Part shown: piece by piece, positions 13,100 through 24,749 of the stretch | How positions within the stretch are numbered: the stretch's first letter is position 1 | Layout: each line of letters opens with the position of its first letter | NCBI GenBank assembly: GCA_051530055.1 | Contig: CM121342.1 | Location: 13,206,001-13,270,000 of the forward strand | Direction: 5' to 3' | Source of the DNA: Neoechinorhynchus agilis | Lineage: Eukaryota; Acanthocephala | Length of the DNA: 64,000 bases | Notes under the pieces: model-generated | The model's database searches: none | Seen by the model: only the letters and a program-made list of their open reading frames with translations | What the model was told of the DNA's origin: nothing | Position numbers and translations under genes: made by a program

Positions 13100-13740
13100 G
13101 GACAGCATGGAACAACCCATTTCTTATTCATTTCGAACGTTGTGTTGCCTTTGATCTAGAGCGTTGCTGCAAAACCACCATCTTCTGGACATCCTCTTCT
13201 ATATTTAGGATAACCATTATCTCTAGTTTGTGTACGCTCGAGCAATTGTCTTGGCTATTTCTTAGTATATTTCCCATGCTAAAGGCGCGGAGAGCATTTA
13301 TATCGATTTTACCGAGTGGTTCGTGAATCATATTGGGTTTCACAACGGCATTTAAATGTGGATCATCAGGATTAGGAAATTCAGAAGCGATGATATCATT
13401 AATTTTGTTTTTACGAATTTTGCTTTTAGCAAGGTGAGGCTATGAGAATGTGGAAGTCGTCGCTTCTGCGAATCTATGGAGTACATCAAGCATTGCGCAT
13501 GTTCAAGGAAGTAACTTAGCGTAATGAGGTTAATAATTTCATTTGCTTTTACCCTCGAAATGTGAGTCTGTAGTGATCGCGCCAAGTTGGATTGCAGGTT
13601 CATAATTAGCATCTATACCATATTCATAGATATGTGCAGAATCTTCCGTAAATGTAGCGAGTAGAATGACTAACATCCCAATATCGTCTACGTTTTCAAC
13701 ATTCTCCACAGCATCCCATAAGTGGATATATTCATCCACT
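13100..13740 (-). mobile_element. Helitron Rep/helicase remnant
   Basis: Minus-strand translation gives YSIDSQKRRLPHSHSLTLL followed, in another frame, by KINDIIASEFPNPDDPHLNA and VKPNMIHEPLGK. These match the characteristic Helitron replication-initiator region (MYTIEFQKRGLPHAHIL... DIISAEIPDP... MIHGPCG). In autonomous elements this part belongs to the rolling-circle HUH nuclease protein. Here the frame changes at least once, the motif tyrosines and the helicase are absent, and the copy is dead. The block just upstream (13539-13739) may be part of the same element. The ends (TC... and ...CTRR with hairpin) were not identified. Confidence 0.72.
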
Positions 13741-14085
13741 CATAGTTCTCTTTATTGTAGACATGTCGCGGAAGTTTCTACAAATCATGGACATAAAATC
13801 CTTCGGGATAATCAAGTTATAATCTTGGTGAACATAATCCCGAGCATTACATATTTGAAATAATTCACTAGGTAACATCGTCTCTTCAGTCATTGTAAAT
13901 TAATGTGAGTGTACCTCGAGAAATATTTCAAATAAATTAAGTCATGCCTCGGATTATTTTTACCAAAATTATAAACTCCTGCAAATATTTTAAATTTATA
14001 CAGGATTTTAAAAGGCCACACGGATAAAAAAATTATTAATAAGCGTAATTCATTTTTATCCATCAAGAAATAAGATAGCAATAAT

Positions 14086-14760
14086 GAAATGCGATCGTGT
14101 GATTACATCGGACATGGTTTCATGTATTCGGGATTAGAAGATGCTCCATTCTGTATGATCTGCTATTCAACTCTGTCGAATGAGACGCTTGTTCCTAGCA
14201 AATCTAAGAGACACCCGGAAACAAAACACCCAGTCGTAAAAGAGCAACCGAAGAAATACTTTGAAATCGTTAGGACTCGACAAAATAAACAAGCTGAGAA
14301 ACATACGAATTACCTAAAGCTGTCACAAAAGGAATTGAATGAAAATTATAAAGTAGCTCAGTTGTTAGCAAAAACGCAACGAGATGCATGCAGATGCTGA
14401 ATCAGTCATTGCACAAGATTTAGCGATAGATGTTGAAACTATTCTTGAACAGCCGCCGAAAAACTTTAGAAAGTACCTTTGTCAAATGATTCTGCCAAGC
14501 GCAGAATTGAAGACCAATAGTCAGATTTGTAATATCAAATCTGCGAATATATTGACGCGTCTAACGATGAAGTGTCTTTGCTGTGGTCTCCTCAAGGTAA
14601 TGAAAACACAAACGTTAAGGCAAAGCAAAAATGTTCGTTTTTATTCAGAACATGACAGACTAAAAATGTGTCAACGAATTCTTATTTTGAAAAGACTTAC
14701 AAACCACGGCCAAACACGATGCTATTTTCAGCACGACGAATGAAAACATTTTGCTCTTAA
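14086..14760 (+). mobile_element. hAT-type transposase remnant, ZBED5/SCAND3-like
   Basis: The plus-strand frame 14089-14400 reads YIGHGFMYSGLEDAPFCMIC, then SKRHPETKHP and NYKVAQLLAKT. This is the N-terminal zinc-finger layout (CxxC ... H ... H, 'KRHLETKHP') of the hAT-derived ZBED5/SCAND3/FAM200 family. A second overlapping frame (14384-14743) continues for a while with poorer similarity, so the copy is frameshifted and lacks the dimerisation and catalytic parts. It ends just before the minisatellite. It is probably a decayed transposon rather than a domesticated host gene. Confidence 0.7.
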
Positions 14761-14789
14761 AATAACAGGTCAATTGCCAACTACGTTGT

Positions 14790-16880
14790 TTAACGCCTTT
14801 GTAACGCTGCAATTGTCCATCTGACGTTCAAGACGAAGTCTCATTTTATTTGTTGTTAAATACGTTTGTAACGCCGTTGTTGTTCATCTGACGCTCGAGA
14901 GGAATAGTCTCGTTTTCTTTGTTGCTAAATGCGTTTGTAACGCTGTTGTTGCGTATCTGACGCTCGAGATGGAAAGTCTCGTTTTATTTGTTGTTTAATG
15001 CGTTAGTAAGGCCGTTGTTGTTCATCTGACGCTCGAGAGGAATAGTCTCGTTTTCTTTGTTGCTAAATGCGTCTGTAACGCTGTTGTTGCGTATCTGACG
15101 CTCGAGATGGAAAGTCTCGTTTTATTTGTTGTTTAATGCGTTAGTAAGGCTGTTGTTGTTCAGCTGACGCTTGAGACGAATAGACTCGTTTTCTATGTTG
15201 TTAAATGCGTTTGAAACGCTGTTATTGTTTATCTGACGCTCGAGACGAAAGTCTCATTTGCTTTGTTGCTAAATGCGTTTGCAACGCTGTTGTTGTGTAC
15301 CCGGAACTCGAGACGAATCGTCCCGTTTTATTTGTTGTTAAATACGTTTGTAACGCCGTTTCTTTGTTGCCAAATGCGTTTGTAACGCTGTTATTGTTCA
15401 TCTGACGTTCAAGATGAAAACTCTCATTTTATTTGTTGTTTAATGCATTTGTTACGCCGTTGTTGTGCACTTGACGTTCGAGACGAAAAAGGCTCGTTTT
15501 CCTTGTTGTTAAATGCGCTTGTAACGCTGTTGTTGTTCATCTGACGCTCGAGACGAAAGTCTCATTTGCTTTGTTGCTAAATGCGTTTGTAACGCTGTTG
15601 TTGTGTACCCGGAACTCGAGACGAATCGTCTCGTTTTATTTGTTGTTAAATACGTTTGTAACGCCGTTTCTTTGTTGCCAAATGCGTTTGTAACGCTGTT
15701 ATTGTTCATCTGACGTTCAAGATGAAAACTCTCATTTTATTTGTTGTTTAATGCATTTTTACGTTGTTGTACTGACGTTCGAGACGAAAAGGCTCGTTTT
15801 CCTTGTTGCTAAATGCGTTTGTAACGCTGTTGTTGTTCATGTGACGCTCGAGACGAATTGTCTCGTTCATTTCGTTGTTGAATACGTTCGTAACGCTGTT
15901 GTTGTTCACGTGACGCTCGAGACGAATATTCTCGTTTTCTTTGTTGTTAAATACGTTCGTAATGCTGTTGTTGTTCATCTGACGCTCGAGACGAACGTCT
16001 CATTTCCTTTGTTGCTAAATGCGTTTGTAACGCTGTTGTTGTTCATCTGACGTTCAAGATGAAAACTCTCGTTTTATTTGTTGTTTAATGCATTTGTTAC
16101 GCCGTTGTTGTGCACTTGACGTTCGAGACGAAAAAGGCTCGTTTTCCTCGTTGCTAAATGCGTTTGTAACGCTGTTGTTGTTCATGTGACGCTCGAGACG
16201 AATTGTCTCGTTCATTTCGTTGTTGAATACGTTCGTAACGCTGTTGTTGTTCACGTGACGCTCGAGACGAATATTCTCGTTTTCTTTGTTGTTAAATACG
16301 TTCGTAATGCTGTTGTTGTTCATCTGACGCTCGAGACGAACGTCTCATTTCCTTTGTTGCTAAATGCGTTTGTAACGCTGTTGTTGTTCATCTGACGTTC
16401 AAGATGAAAACTCTCGTTTTATTTGTTGTTTAATGCATTTGTTACGCCGTTGTTGTGCACTTGACGTTCGAGACGAAGAAGTTTCGTTTTGCTCGTTGCT
16501 AAATGCGTTTGTAACGCTGTTATTGTTCATCTGGCGCTCGAGACGAATAGTCTCGTTTTATTTGTTGTTAAATACGTTTGTAACGTTGTTGTTGTTGATC
16601 TGACGCTCGAGACGAAAGTCTCCTTTCCTTTGTTGCTAAATGCGCTTGTAACGCTGTTGTTGTTCATTTGACGTTCAAGATGAAAACTCTCGTTTTATTT
16701 GTTGTTTAATGCATTTGTTACGCCGTTGTTGTGCACTTGACGTTCGAGACGAAAAAGGCTCGTTTTCCTCGTTGCTAAATGCGTTTGTAATGCTGTTATT
16801 GGATATATGACGCCGGAACCGAAAATGTCTCGTTCGCTCCGTTATTGTTCGCGTTTGTACCGCCGTTGCCGCGACTGTGC
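14790..16880. repeat. 69-bp minisatellite with higher-order units
   Basis: About 30 tandem copies of a unit of about 69 bp built around 'ttgttgctaaatgcgtttg' and 'taacgctgttgttgttcatc', then 'tgacgctcgagacgaa'. Each unit has a small hairpin, CGAGAC-gaata-GTCTCG. Anchor words recur at 15795, 16140, 16485 and 16761, spaced 345, 345 and 276 bp (5, 5 and 4 units), showing a higher-order repeat. Because 69 is a multiple of three, long frames persist on both strands; the minus frame yields a 23-residue Asn-rich repeat (MNNNSVTNAFSN...RLERH). Indels break these frames between blocks, so I regard the array as non-coding. Confidence 0.93.
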
Positions 16881-17101
16881 TCGTGACATTACTCATTGAA
16901 GATGACTTTGTAAGTGAGTTTTGGGAGTAAAGAAAATGTAGGATCCTTTTTCGCTTGAGCTCTCAAAAATCACGAAAGTATTGTGGGCTAAAAAGTTTCA
17001 AAATTCACTTTCAGATCATTAATGTTTGCACACCGTAGGCTATCGCTATGACCGTATTGTTTTGTGCTGTTGTTTACTTCCGTATTTAGTTTTAGTTTAG
17101 A

Positions 17102-17369
17102 TATGCAAGCTAAAGCCGTTGGATACGTGAACACGTTAGTGGATTTGATTCGACGGAAAAGCCTTCATGTGATCTTCAAACCTCCTTATATGAGTTCCAA
17201 TGAACTTCGTGAAAGATTACTCAATGCTCTCATTGCTGTTTGTAACTATGAGCAGGAATCGATGGTTGAGAGGAATCAATTGATGTACAGGCCAAATGAG
17301 AAACTCGTTGTTCAAGATTATTCGGCCAATAATGTGCTCGATTGCTTTCTTGGGACACTTGCTCGCTAA
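17102..17369 (+). CDS. Unidentified exon-like frame
   Basis: An open frame of 89 codons begins two bases after a TTTAG acceptor with ATGCAAGCTAAAGCC, and includes NTLVDLIRRKSLHVIF and ELRERLLNALIAVCNYEQE. It looks helical and HEAT/ARM-like in composition, but I do not recognise a family. It may be a small gene or the first coding exon of a gene continuing at 17987. No donor phase-compatible with that exon was established. Confidence 0.35.
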
Positions 17370-17616
17370 TGCTTACTCTGATATCATTTCCTTCCATAGA
17401 TTTTTGCTGCATCTTCTCAGAAAAGGCAGGGTAGGCACCATGTATCGACGATATGTTTTAAACCCATTCAATTAATATTTGCAATTACGTTAAGCATCAT
17501 GACATCATTTTAAGAGGCAATCGAACAAAATACGCTTTAGGCGACGGTTAGAAATTCATTCTTGAATCAATATCGCCATTCGTATGATTATAATACTCTG
17601 TTGTCATTTATGCCGC

Positions 17617-17800
17617 TTTTCGACACCCATGGGAAATGGTTAAAGACGAGTGAATATTTCGACTAATTGAATCACTGATTATCAATTCAATTGTAAATTA
17701 ATCTAATTGGCTAGATCTGACAATTGAATTGATAATGACTGATTCAATCAGTCGAAATATTCGCTCGTCTTTAATGATCTCCTTCGGGTGTCTACAAGCG
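17617..17800. mobile_element. Fold-back MITE
   Basis: Two arms of about 80 bp are near-perfect inverted repeats. 'cgacaccc...ttaaagacgagtgaatatt' at the left is matched in reverse complement by 'aatattcgctcgtcttta...cgggtgtc' at the right, with only about 10-20 bp between the arms. There is no coding capacity. It is probably a non-autonomous DNA transposon or a snap-back element; flanking target duplications are not clear. Confidence 0.75.
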
Positions 17801-17986
17801 ACCTAAATAACAACATATCCCTAACCACCACCCGAATGCAATCCTCAACCTATAATACTCAATTATCTTTGCGGTAAGAAGGATGGATTTTCTACCAATA
17901 TTAGGCGACGTAGAATATGATTGGTTTTTCAAGGCCCAGTATCGTAATATAGCAGCCAAAAACGAAAAAATATCAATTGAAGTTAG

Positions 17987-18466
17987 CTTACGGTCACCCT
18001 TTTCCTCGTCCACCCTAGCGACTTTAATGCATTTATATTGGCCGCTGTGTACTCAGTGAAGAACCGTCTTGTATGCGGCGACCCGATCCAGCGATTCGAC
18101 TTAACGCCAATCCGCTTTATTGACATGCTTCCTGATTCTGCATCCGGTGTCCAGTTGTACACCATTGGAATTCATGAAAATGGATACAAAGCATATCTGC
18201 GCCATCTATGGAAACGTAAAGCGCGATCAACGTATCAACTGAAACTTGCATTCAATTATGCAAAATATCCTGGCTGCCGTACTTCTCGAAACCAACTAGT
18301 GCGAGTCCTTCAAGGTTCTATAAAGTTTCATTTACCATTGAGATGCCTCGGATTAACACTCACTAATTGGTCACCCCCGAAATTCGAACTCTTGCTAACG
18401 AACTTGACAGAACGCAATTCAGCCAGCTACCTTAGTAGCATTCTCACTTCCGCACTTATTCAATGA
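17987..18466 (+). CDS. Unidentified exon-like frame
   Basis: An open frame of about 160 codons starts after an AGTTAG acceptor (CTTACGGTCACC...) and ends in a stop. It contains FNAFILAAVYSVKNRLVCGD, FDLTPIRFIDMLPDSAS and YKAYLRHLWKRK. Codon composition looks like a real protein and differs from the flanking AT-rich sequence, but no domain is recognisable. It could be the last exon of the gene suggested at 17102. Confidence 0.35.
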   Translation, partial: LTVTLFLVHPSDFNAFILAAVYSVKNRLVCGDPIQRFDLTPIRFIDMLPDSASGVQLYTIGIHENGYKAYLRHLWKRKARSTYQLKLAFNYAKYPGCRTSRNQLVRVLQGSIKFHLPLRCLGLTLTNWSPPKFELLLTNLTERNSASYLSSILTSALIQ

Positions 18467-18984
18467 CCCGTGTACTTGTCTCACATGAGTCGTTGAACAT
18501 CTAGTGACCATTTGGTAAAGGCGAATGAGTACGGGCTTGATTATGTGAAATTGGTCAAGATGGTACGAACTGACCAATCAGGATTCGGCGTAAAGGACTG
18601 CTTGGCTTTGTGCGAATTAGAACAATTAGTCGATTTTAAATAAATGGAAAAGATTGTTCATTTATCCCATTGATTGTGTCTATTTCACACCAACCGATCC
18701 TGCCGTACATCTCACGATACCTTGAATTTTTGTTCTTAATGAGAGAAACAGAAATTGGTTAGAATTCAGTTTCCAGAGTGGATCGAAGTTTGTTGATTTA
18801 TGAGATAATAATACGATAATTTGACAAATATATGGATACCAACCCCTTTCTTTTATCTTGACTAAGCTCCAATCCAGCATGATTATCGATTACATTTTTG
18901 TCACAAATTTTTACACCTTATGATTTTAAAAGTTGCCTTTTAATTTATGATCATTAAATTTTAGTCTATCCCTTTCTTGTCCGG

Positions 18985-19090
18985 CTTATTTTTAGGCATA
19001 AAGCCAAACCGTTAAGAGTTTGTACATTCCTCCGGATCCTCAGATACCTCCAGGAGGCGGGACTCATCAGTGAGTTTCCTCCCTTCAGCG
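18985..19090 (-). mobile_element. SINE fragment
   Basis: Read on the minus strand, this matches the body of the tRNA-derived SINE at 36.12-36.46 kb: 'aactcactgatgagt', 'cgcctcc..ggag', 'tctgaggatcc' and 'gaggaatgtacaaactc' occur in the same order. The tRNA head and poly(A) end are missing. Confidence 0.65.
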
Positions 19091-19339
19091 GTATGGAAAA
19101 ACTTTTGTATAATTTTTATTCAATTGGTTTAGTGAAATTGAACCCGTTCCCGTTTCCCTACGCTGCATTTTAAACCTGGATACGTTCTCGGGTTTCACGG
19201 GACTCGTTTTAATCATGCGTTCATGAACACTCATGAACACGACAATCTGATGACGACCAACATAATATAAAGATGATGAGAACAACATTGATCGCGCGTA
19301 CACACTCATGGCAAGGTTACGCATACCGCAGACCAAAGT

Positions 19340-20603
19340 TTACAAAGCGATGGTGACTTGCGGTTGCTCATACGATGAACGATTGGTAAATTCATAAGTA
19401 GAATCGTTTCGTTCGAAAGGGCCACCATCTTGTTCAATGCTAGCTTGATTTGTTTGATGCTTTTGGACGAGTGATTGTGGCTTGACACCGGCCAAATCCG
19501 TTTCGTACTGTGGCGGAACCGGCTGGTCCACAAGCGAAGAAATCGTATTGGTAAAATCTCCAGTAGTGCGTATGGATATATGACGGAGCCACGGGTCTTG
19601 ATGGTTTCCGTAGATACCATAAGTCCACAGTATATGCCCAACTCGGATGACAACGAGTCCAGCTACCGTTGCTCCAATTAGAGCTCCTCCGAGAACATCA
19701 GTTGGGTGATGCATATTATCGGTAATTCGGGAAAGGCAGGTGAAAAAAGCGATGCAAATAAAAGCACATTGTAGAATCGGTTTTAGAAACCTTACATAAG
19801 TACATACAAACCTAGCTTCTAAATATATTGTAATGAACAAGAATGAATAGGTAGCTATCGCAGCATGGCCTGATGGAAACGAAATTCTAGCTTCTTTTAT
19901 TGCTGCAGTGTTATTTCCTTGACACTCGTATTGCGTAACATATTTCCGAATCCGAACGGGCAATTGATTTATTGAAAGTCATTGCCAACTTCTACCCGCG
20001 GTGGCATTGACTGACTTTTACAGTTTTAATCATATCGTAGCAGTGAATCCGGGACCAATCTGGCTGACAAACTTGTATAAAATGTGGGCGCAATCGTCCA
20101 AACGATCGTTTTCCCACTTCGACCATTAAAAAAGTTGCCGCAATTCCAAGTAAAAACAAAAACCAAGTATGTAGAACTGAGATTCCGTAAGCCTGTCGTC
20201 GTTTTCGGCTATCTTTTCCATACGGATGAGTGACCCAGAGTTCAACGAAAAGAAACAAAATAAGAGGGCCGATGACTCCGTATAGACCAAGATGCCACAT
20301 TTCGACCGTGTTAGGTTTGTACGGCTTAAAGATTGAACTGTCGTCACAGAAAAAGCCTTGTTTGAACGGAGCCGCCAAAAGATAAATGAGACCAAAGAAC
20401 AAAAGGGTACAAAGGATTGCAACTAAATCTGCAAGGCCTAGCCATAGTCGAATTTTTCGCTTTGGCGACGTTTTCCACCCGAAGCACTTGACCGTGGAAC
20501 TGCGATTCCCCATGCTCTGACGATGCCTTCTTATGTACCAGGGTGTTTGATTGGATCTCCTCCTTCGTCGCATTGGTTCCTGAAGCTTTTCTAGAAGAAC
20601 CAT
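19340..20603 (-). CDS. Lipid phosphate phosphatase (PAP2/LPP family)
   Basis: Membrane ecto-enzyme that dephosphorylates lipid phosphates such as phosphatidate or lysophosphatidate. Two exons (20603-20016 and 19924-19340) joined in phase 0 give about 390 residues; the 91-nt intron has a GTCAGT donor. The three catalytic motifs are intact: KRSFGRLRPHF (C1), SFPSGH (C2) and SRITDNMHHPTDV (C3). Hydrophobic helices include LADLVAILCTLLFFGLIYLL, the YGVIGPLILFLFVELW stretch and TWFLFLLGIAATFLM. The Ser/Gln-rich tail of about 95 residues after the last helix is longer than in typical LPPs (about 285 residues in all). An Arg-rich N-terminus (MRRRRRS) precedes the first helix. The start at 20603 is the first in-frame ATG; 20573 is an alternative. 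Confidence 0.92.
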
Positions 20604-20629
20604 TGGTGCAGGGGTCTGCCAGCGGCATT

Positions 20630-23080
20630 TATGAATCCGTGGATAGTAAAGATATGTGTGAGATCGGATGCACGTGGATGTCGAGATAGGCTCTATCGTT
20701 GGTGTGCTAAAAACGTGACACTCTCGTTGGCAATCAACCCTGTGACAGTAGCGGTAGATATCACCCGCCGTATTTTGCTATTCCGCCTTTCAAAAGGTTT
20801 CCAGTATGTTTGCATGCGGCTAGAAATAGGGGCGGATTTAGTCGAATGTTTCCTGATCCATAAAACATAGAACAGCATCGTACTGGCTAATGTCATTAAT
20901 GTAAATTAATATGGCTCTATCTATGCGTGTTTAAAGTAGTCAAGCGAGACAACATTTGGTTTCATAAGTTTAAACAAATATTAGGGACCTCGGATTCGGC
21001 ACTCAGAATAAGAACACTATTCGGCTTAACGCTTTCTCCCAAAGGATAGATAATCATGGGCAAACGAATCTGTTTTGAACACGCCGCTTTATAATTCATC
21101 ACCATTCAAACGCCTTGTTCATAAACACACACAACTGTACACCAGTTTCATTTAGGTTCTGAATAGTTTTAGCGTAGATCTCGATGTCCTGTTGTGAAAG
21201 TAACATAAAATTCTATGGTTTTAGCTATTTGCGCCATTAAAAAGGCCTCAAGAAAACAATTGAATTTAAAATTGATAATATTCATGAGAGAATCTAATTC
21301 GTGGAATTGTCTAGAACAAATGCACTTCGCCGTGCTAACCCCAAACTTTATCGTTTTGTATTCGCTTCTAGAATTTATTATTAATTGCAATACAACGTTC
21401 GGACTTTCTGGTGGATCCTAAGGAATTATTGAGGTATTGCGCTGAGGGCTACTAGTTAACTTTGCTTTTTGAAGATTGGGTTCACAGGCACCAAGTTCTT
21501 TTTAGAGTCGTCGTCACTTTTGATTGTCAACGAGTGTGCTAAGTTTCTTTGTGAGGCACGAAGGGATCGCTTGGGGCCTAGAAGAGGCTAAATTCGTTTG
21601 ACAGGCGTCGATATGATTCTCACATGGGTGGAAGTGGTTTTCTTCTCTTTACGATAAGGAGCGATTTTAAACCGATCAAACAAAAAAATGCGTACTCCCT
21701 TTAGTGATTATAACTGACGGTTTTAATACGATCATGCAAGCACAAGCTAGCAAAAAGACCCGTTGGGTTTTATCGATTTGTATCTTGGAATAAAATTGAC
21801 ATAAATTATGGGGTATTCGTTTTCTCTTATTGTTACTATTTTGTTAGTTCCTGGAGGAGCCAAGAAATCGGTCTCCCCTAACTAATCACTAAGCAACCGT
21901 TGATAAAAACCATGCAGGATGCTGTTGCGACAATGATGGTGGTACGGCGAAGTATGAGATAATGTGTGACATTTTCTGCTGGTCTTTGGTTGAGGACAAA
22001 TTTTAACGGTTTCGCACGAGAAGCACAATATGTAAATTTGGCGCTTAAATTATCAGGGAGATTCTACACTTTTTGCATCAATGATACACTAAAATGTGGA
22101 CCGAGTGATATCTTCCCATAAGGGACAGTATTAAAAGAATTCTTTAAAGCTATAGAGACGTCTGGACGGTATGAATAATGTTTGAATTGTCTTCCCCTCG
22201 CTCTTGCAAGCGAACGGAATGTGATGCTGCAAATTGGGTTCTATAGAGTTTCGGATTCTATTTTACATAAGGAATAATTGGAACAAGAGATCTTAAGCGC
22301 CTCTGTAGTATCGAATCTGGGTAAAGTATCAGAGAAGGTCCAAAGAGGAAGTAGCAGTCACAAAGTAATTTTTACCTGGAGTCTCATACTGATTGTATTT
22401 ATACATCTGAAAGCAAGCGTGCAAGTGAGACAAACCAATAATAAAAGCCGGGACACATCACGTAGCTCTTCCTCCCTCAGGGTCCTCTAAGAGATTGCAT
22501 GACAGTTTACGGCTAAGACGATCAGCTTGATAAATAGTTCCCTTGAGCAGATCAAGCGAGCTTACGAAATTGACGCCCTTTTAGATTTTTACTAATATTG
22601 TGACCTTTGGGAGCGCAATGCCGTAATTGGGAACTTCCCGAACAATACTTGACCATGCTTGGAGCATCACAATCTTAGCTGTCCCAAAAGTTTCAGAAGA
22701 AATGGATTTTCGGCATAAGACAATTGATCTCTAAGAATTTAGGACAAAATGCTATCGCACCCCAAAAAGGTCAGAAGCACTTATGCTAAAGCAATTAAAA
22801 TACTAAATGCCCATGTTCTCACAATTGACACCTATGTCTTTTCTGCTCAACATATCCTTGCAAAATGATTAAAGGCCCGTTTAAGCTGAGTACGCTTATA
22901 GAAAACAAATAAAGACGAACGAGAGCGCAAATAAAGAAAACAAATCGATTGCTGTGATGTGGGTGAGCGATTTACAAAGCATTCAATCCCTGATTATATC
23001 GCTTAGCGGTTGACGTATACATTCTGGATTGTTCGAAGCGTCTTAGTTGAATTTAGTTTCAAGTATAGAAAGAATGATTA
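20630..23080. other. Gene-free stretch
   Basis: No gene recognised. Open frames at 20631-20870, 21169-21421 and 22278-22490 are short, overlap on both strands and lack domains or splice partners. I see no tandem or inverted repeat. Confidence 0.45.
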
Positions 23081-23084
23081 GGAG

Positions 23085-23285
23085 ATTTGGGAGTATTGTT
23101 TAGGTCTTCATAAGGTAAATAATTTTTTTTATTAAAGACGTTTTGATCCTCGTCCAGTTCACCATCAGCTTGTTAGGTATTAAAAGACGATTTGAGCGTC
23201 CCGACGAGGTTCAAAACGTTTTTAATAAACAATTACTTAACCGGTAGAGATCTAAACAATACTTCTAATCATATACTCCCGTGCT
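23085..23285. mobile_element. Inverted-repeat element, hammerhead-like family
   Basis: Left arm 'tattgtttaggtcttcata..gtaaat' and right arm '..aattacttaaccggtaga' ending 'ctaaacaatacttc' are inverted copies. The inner parts 'gacgaggttcaaaacgtttt' and its partner match the elements at 5.4, 55.7 and 63.9 kb. The hammerhead-like core is degenerate here (CTGATGG on the minus strand, 23139-23168). No coding sequence. Confidence 0.7.
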
Positions 23286-23289
23286 ATGG

Positions 23290-24310
23290 ATGTCTTCACA
23301 AGTCTCCCTCCCATTTAGATTCAGCCACTGCAAGTCTCTCAAAGACGCATATTGTAGTGCTGGTTGTATTTCAAAGCGAATAAAAGTTTTTGATTCTATG
23401 TTAGCTTCTGAACAATGTTAAAATTTCACCTCATGTTGCAATATATAACTGGATTGATTTGTTATGTTAACGCTCATTTGTGCTCTGCACACATTTCGAG
23501 GTACCCGTAGAGGATCTTATTGTTTTTCCATCTATTCGCGGGAGCTGAAAACATTTCAAGAAACTTGGGTGCATAGCGCTATGTGAGTTTATTTAAAGAA
23601 TTTTGAGTCTTAAGCTTTAACCTCTTGACATCGGCCTTTCCTTCAAGTCCGCTAATTTTCTTCAAATTCTTAACCGATAATGAAACGAGGCAACTCTAAG
23701 TCAACTGCTCTGAAGTATGGTGCTAATAACATCGAGGAAGCCTTTGTAAATGCAACAAACTAAGTAAGCTCAATGTCCTTCAATAAGGTTGCAGAAATAT
23801 TATTTTCAAGCGTACGCTGCTCATAAAAGGTTTAAATCTCGACGCACATAAAAGTTGCGATCGCATTTGAATGTGAAGTAATTTTAGTATTTAGAAATGC
23901 TTATAAAAAGTTCTTTAATATCGTGCAAATCTTGATTGCGTTATTCATTCATAAACGTTAAGTGACGGTAATTTAAACCGCAACGTCCGGTTAAGACATT
24001 CATTTTCTATATGACAGTCTTCTTTAGACTTGATTTTGTAGTCTTTAATCTATGTGAATAATCGGGTGTAATCATTAGAAATGAAGTCAATCGTTCGTAT
24101 GCTTGTTACGAAGTTCATGCTTGAAAATAGCAAAACAAACAAGTTAGTCTGTCGGGGATATTGCGATGGATTCATATTTCTAAGTACTTCGACAACAAAA
24201 TAAAAAATTGCATAGATTGGTCTTATTTTTTTAATAAATGCTTAACGAGTCCTTGAAATTTATATCGTAAAATAGGGATTATCACCAATCAAATATCAAA
24301 CATCTTGTAT
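23290..24310. other. Gene-free stretch
   Basis: AT-rich, stop-dense sequence; nothing recognised. Confidence 0.4.
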
Positions 24311-24320
24311 TTTCAACAAC

Positions 24321-24746
24321 ATGCAAAATAAATCACAGTTTGGACCTTTAAATTATAAATATCGGACTAATCACAGTATAAGATTTAAAAGACCTGCTAA
24401 AGATAATAGTGACCGTTTGGGTTTTTTTGGAGTTACAAATATAGCAACATTTATGTACAGGCAGAATTCGATGAATTATTTTATATCTGAAGTTTGCGAT
24501 TAAGTCGATTCAATAATTGATACGCGCTTGATTATAATTGTGAAAAATTCGAAATGGAATGATAAAGATGATTCAGAACGGCAATTTTTTGTTAACTATG
24601 ATGAAACAGCAGACCACTCCCAATCGAACATTGACGACAATTATCGTTATCTTGAGAATGTTCGCTTGTCTGTAAACAAGTTCTTTGAAAGATGGGATAA
24701 AACGCTTTTATCTGAATACATCAATGTAGTAAAATCATACAGCTGA
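24321..24746 (+). other. Two adjacent unidentified frames
   Basis: Frames 24321-24503 and 24528-24746 lie close together with protein-like composition (KYRTNHSIRFKRPAKDNSD; then DDNYRYLENVRLSVNKFFER). No domain is certain. The second has a faint resemblance to the tail of BEL/Pao-type polyproteins, too weak to call. Host exon or old element both remain possible. Confidence 0.25.
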
Positions 24747-24749
24747 ATC

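Noticed and set aside
15205-16896. Genuine repetitive protein genes in the minisatellite
   Set aside because: The frames arise on both strands because the unit is 69 bp long; no start context or flanking unique coding sequence was seen.
24528-24746. BEL/Pao polyprotein tail
   Set aside because: Only a faint similarity of about 20 residues; not enough to call an LTR element fossil.
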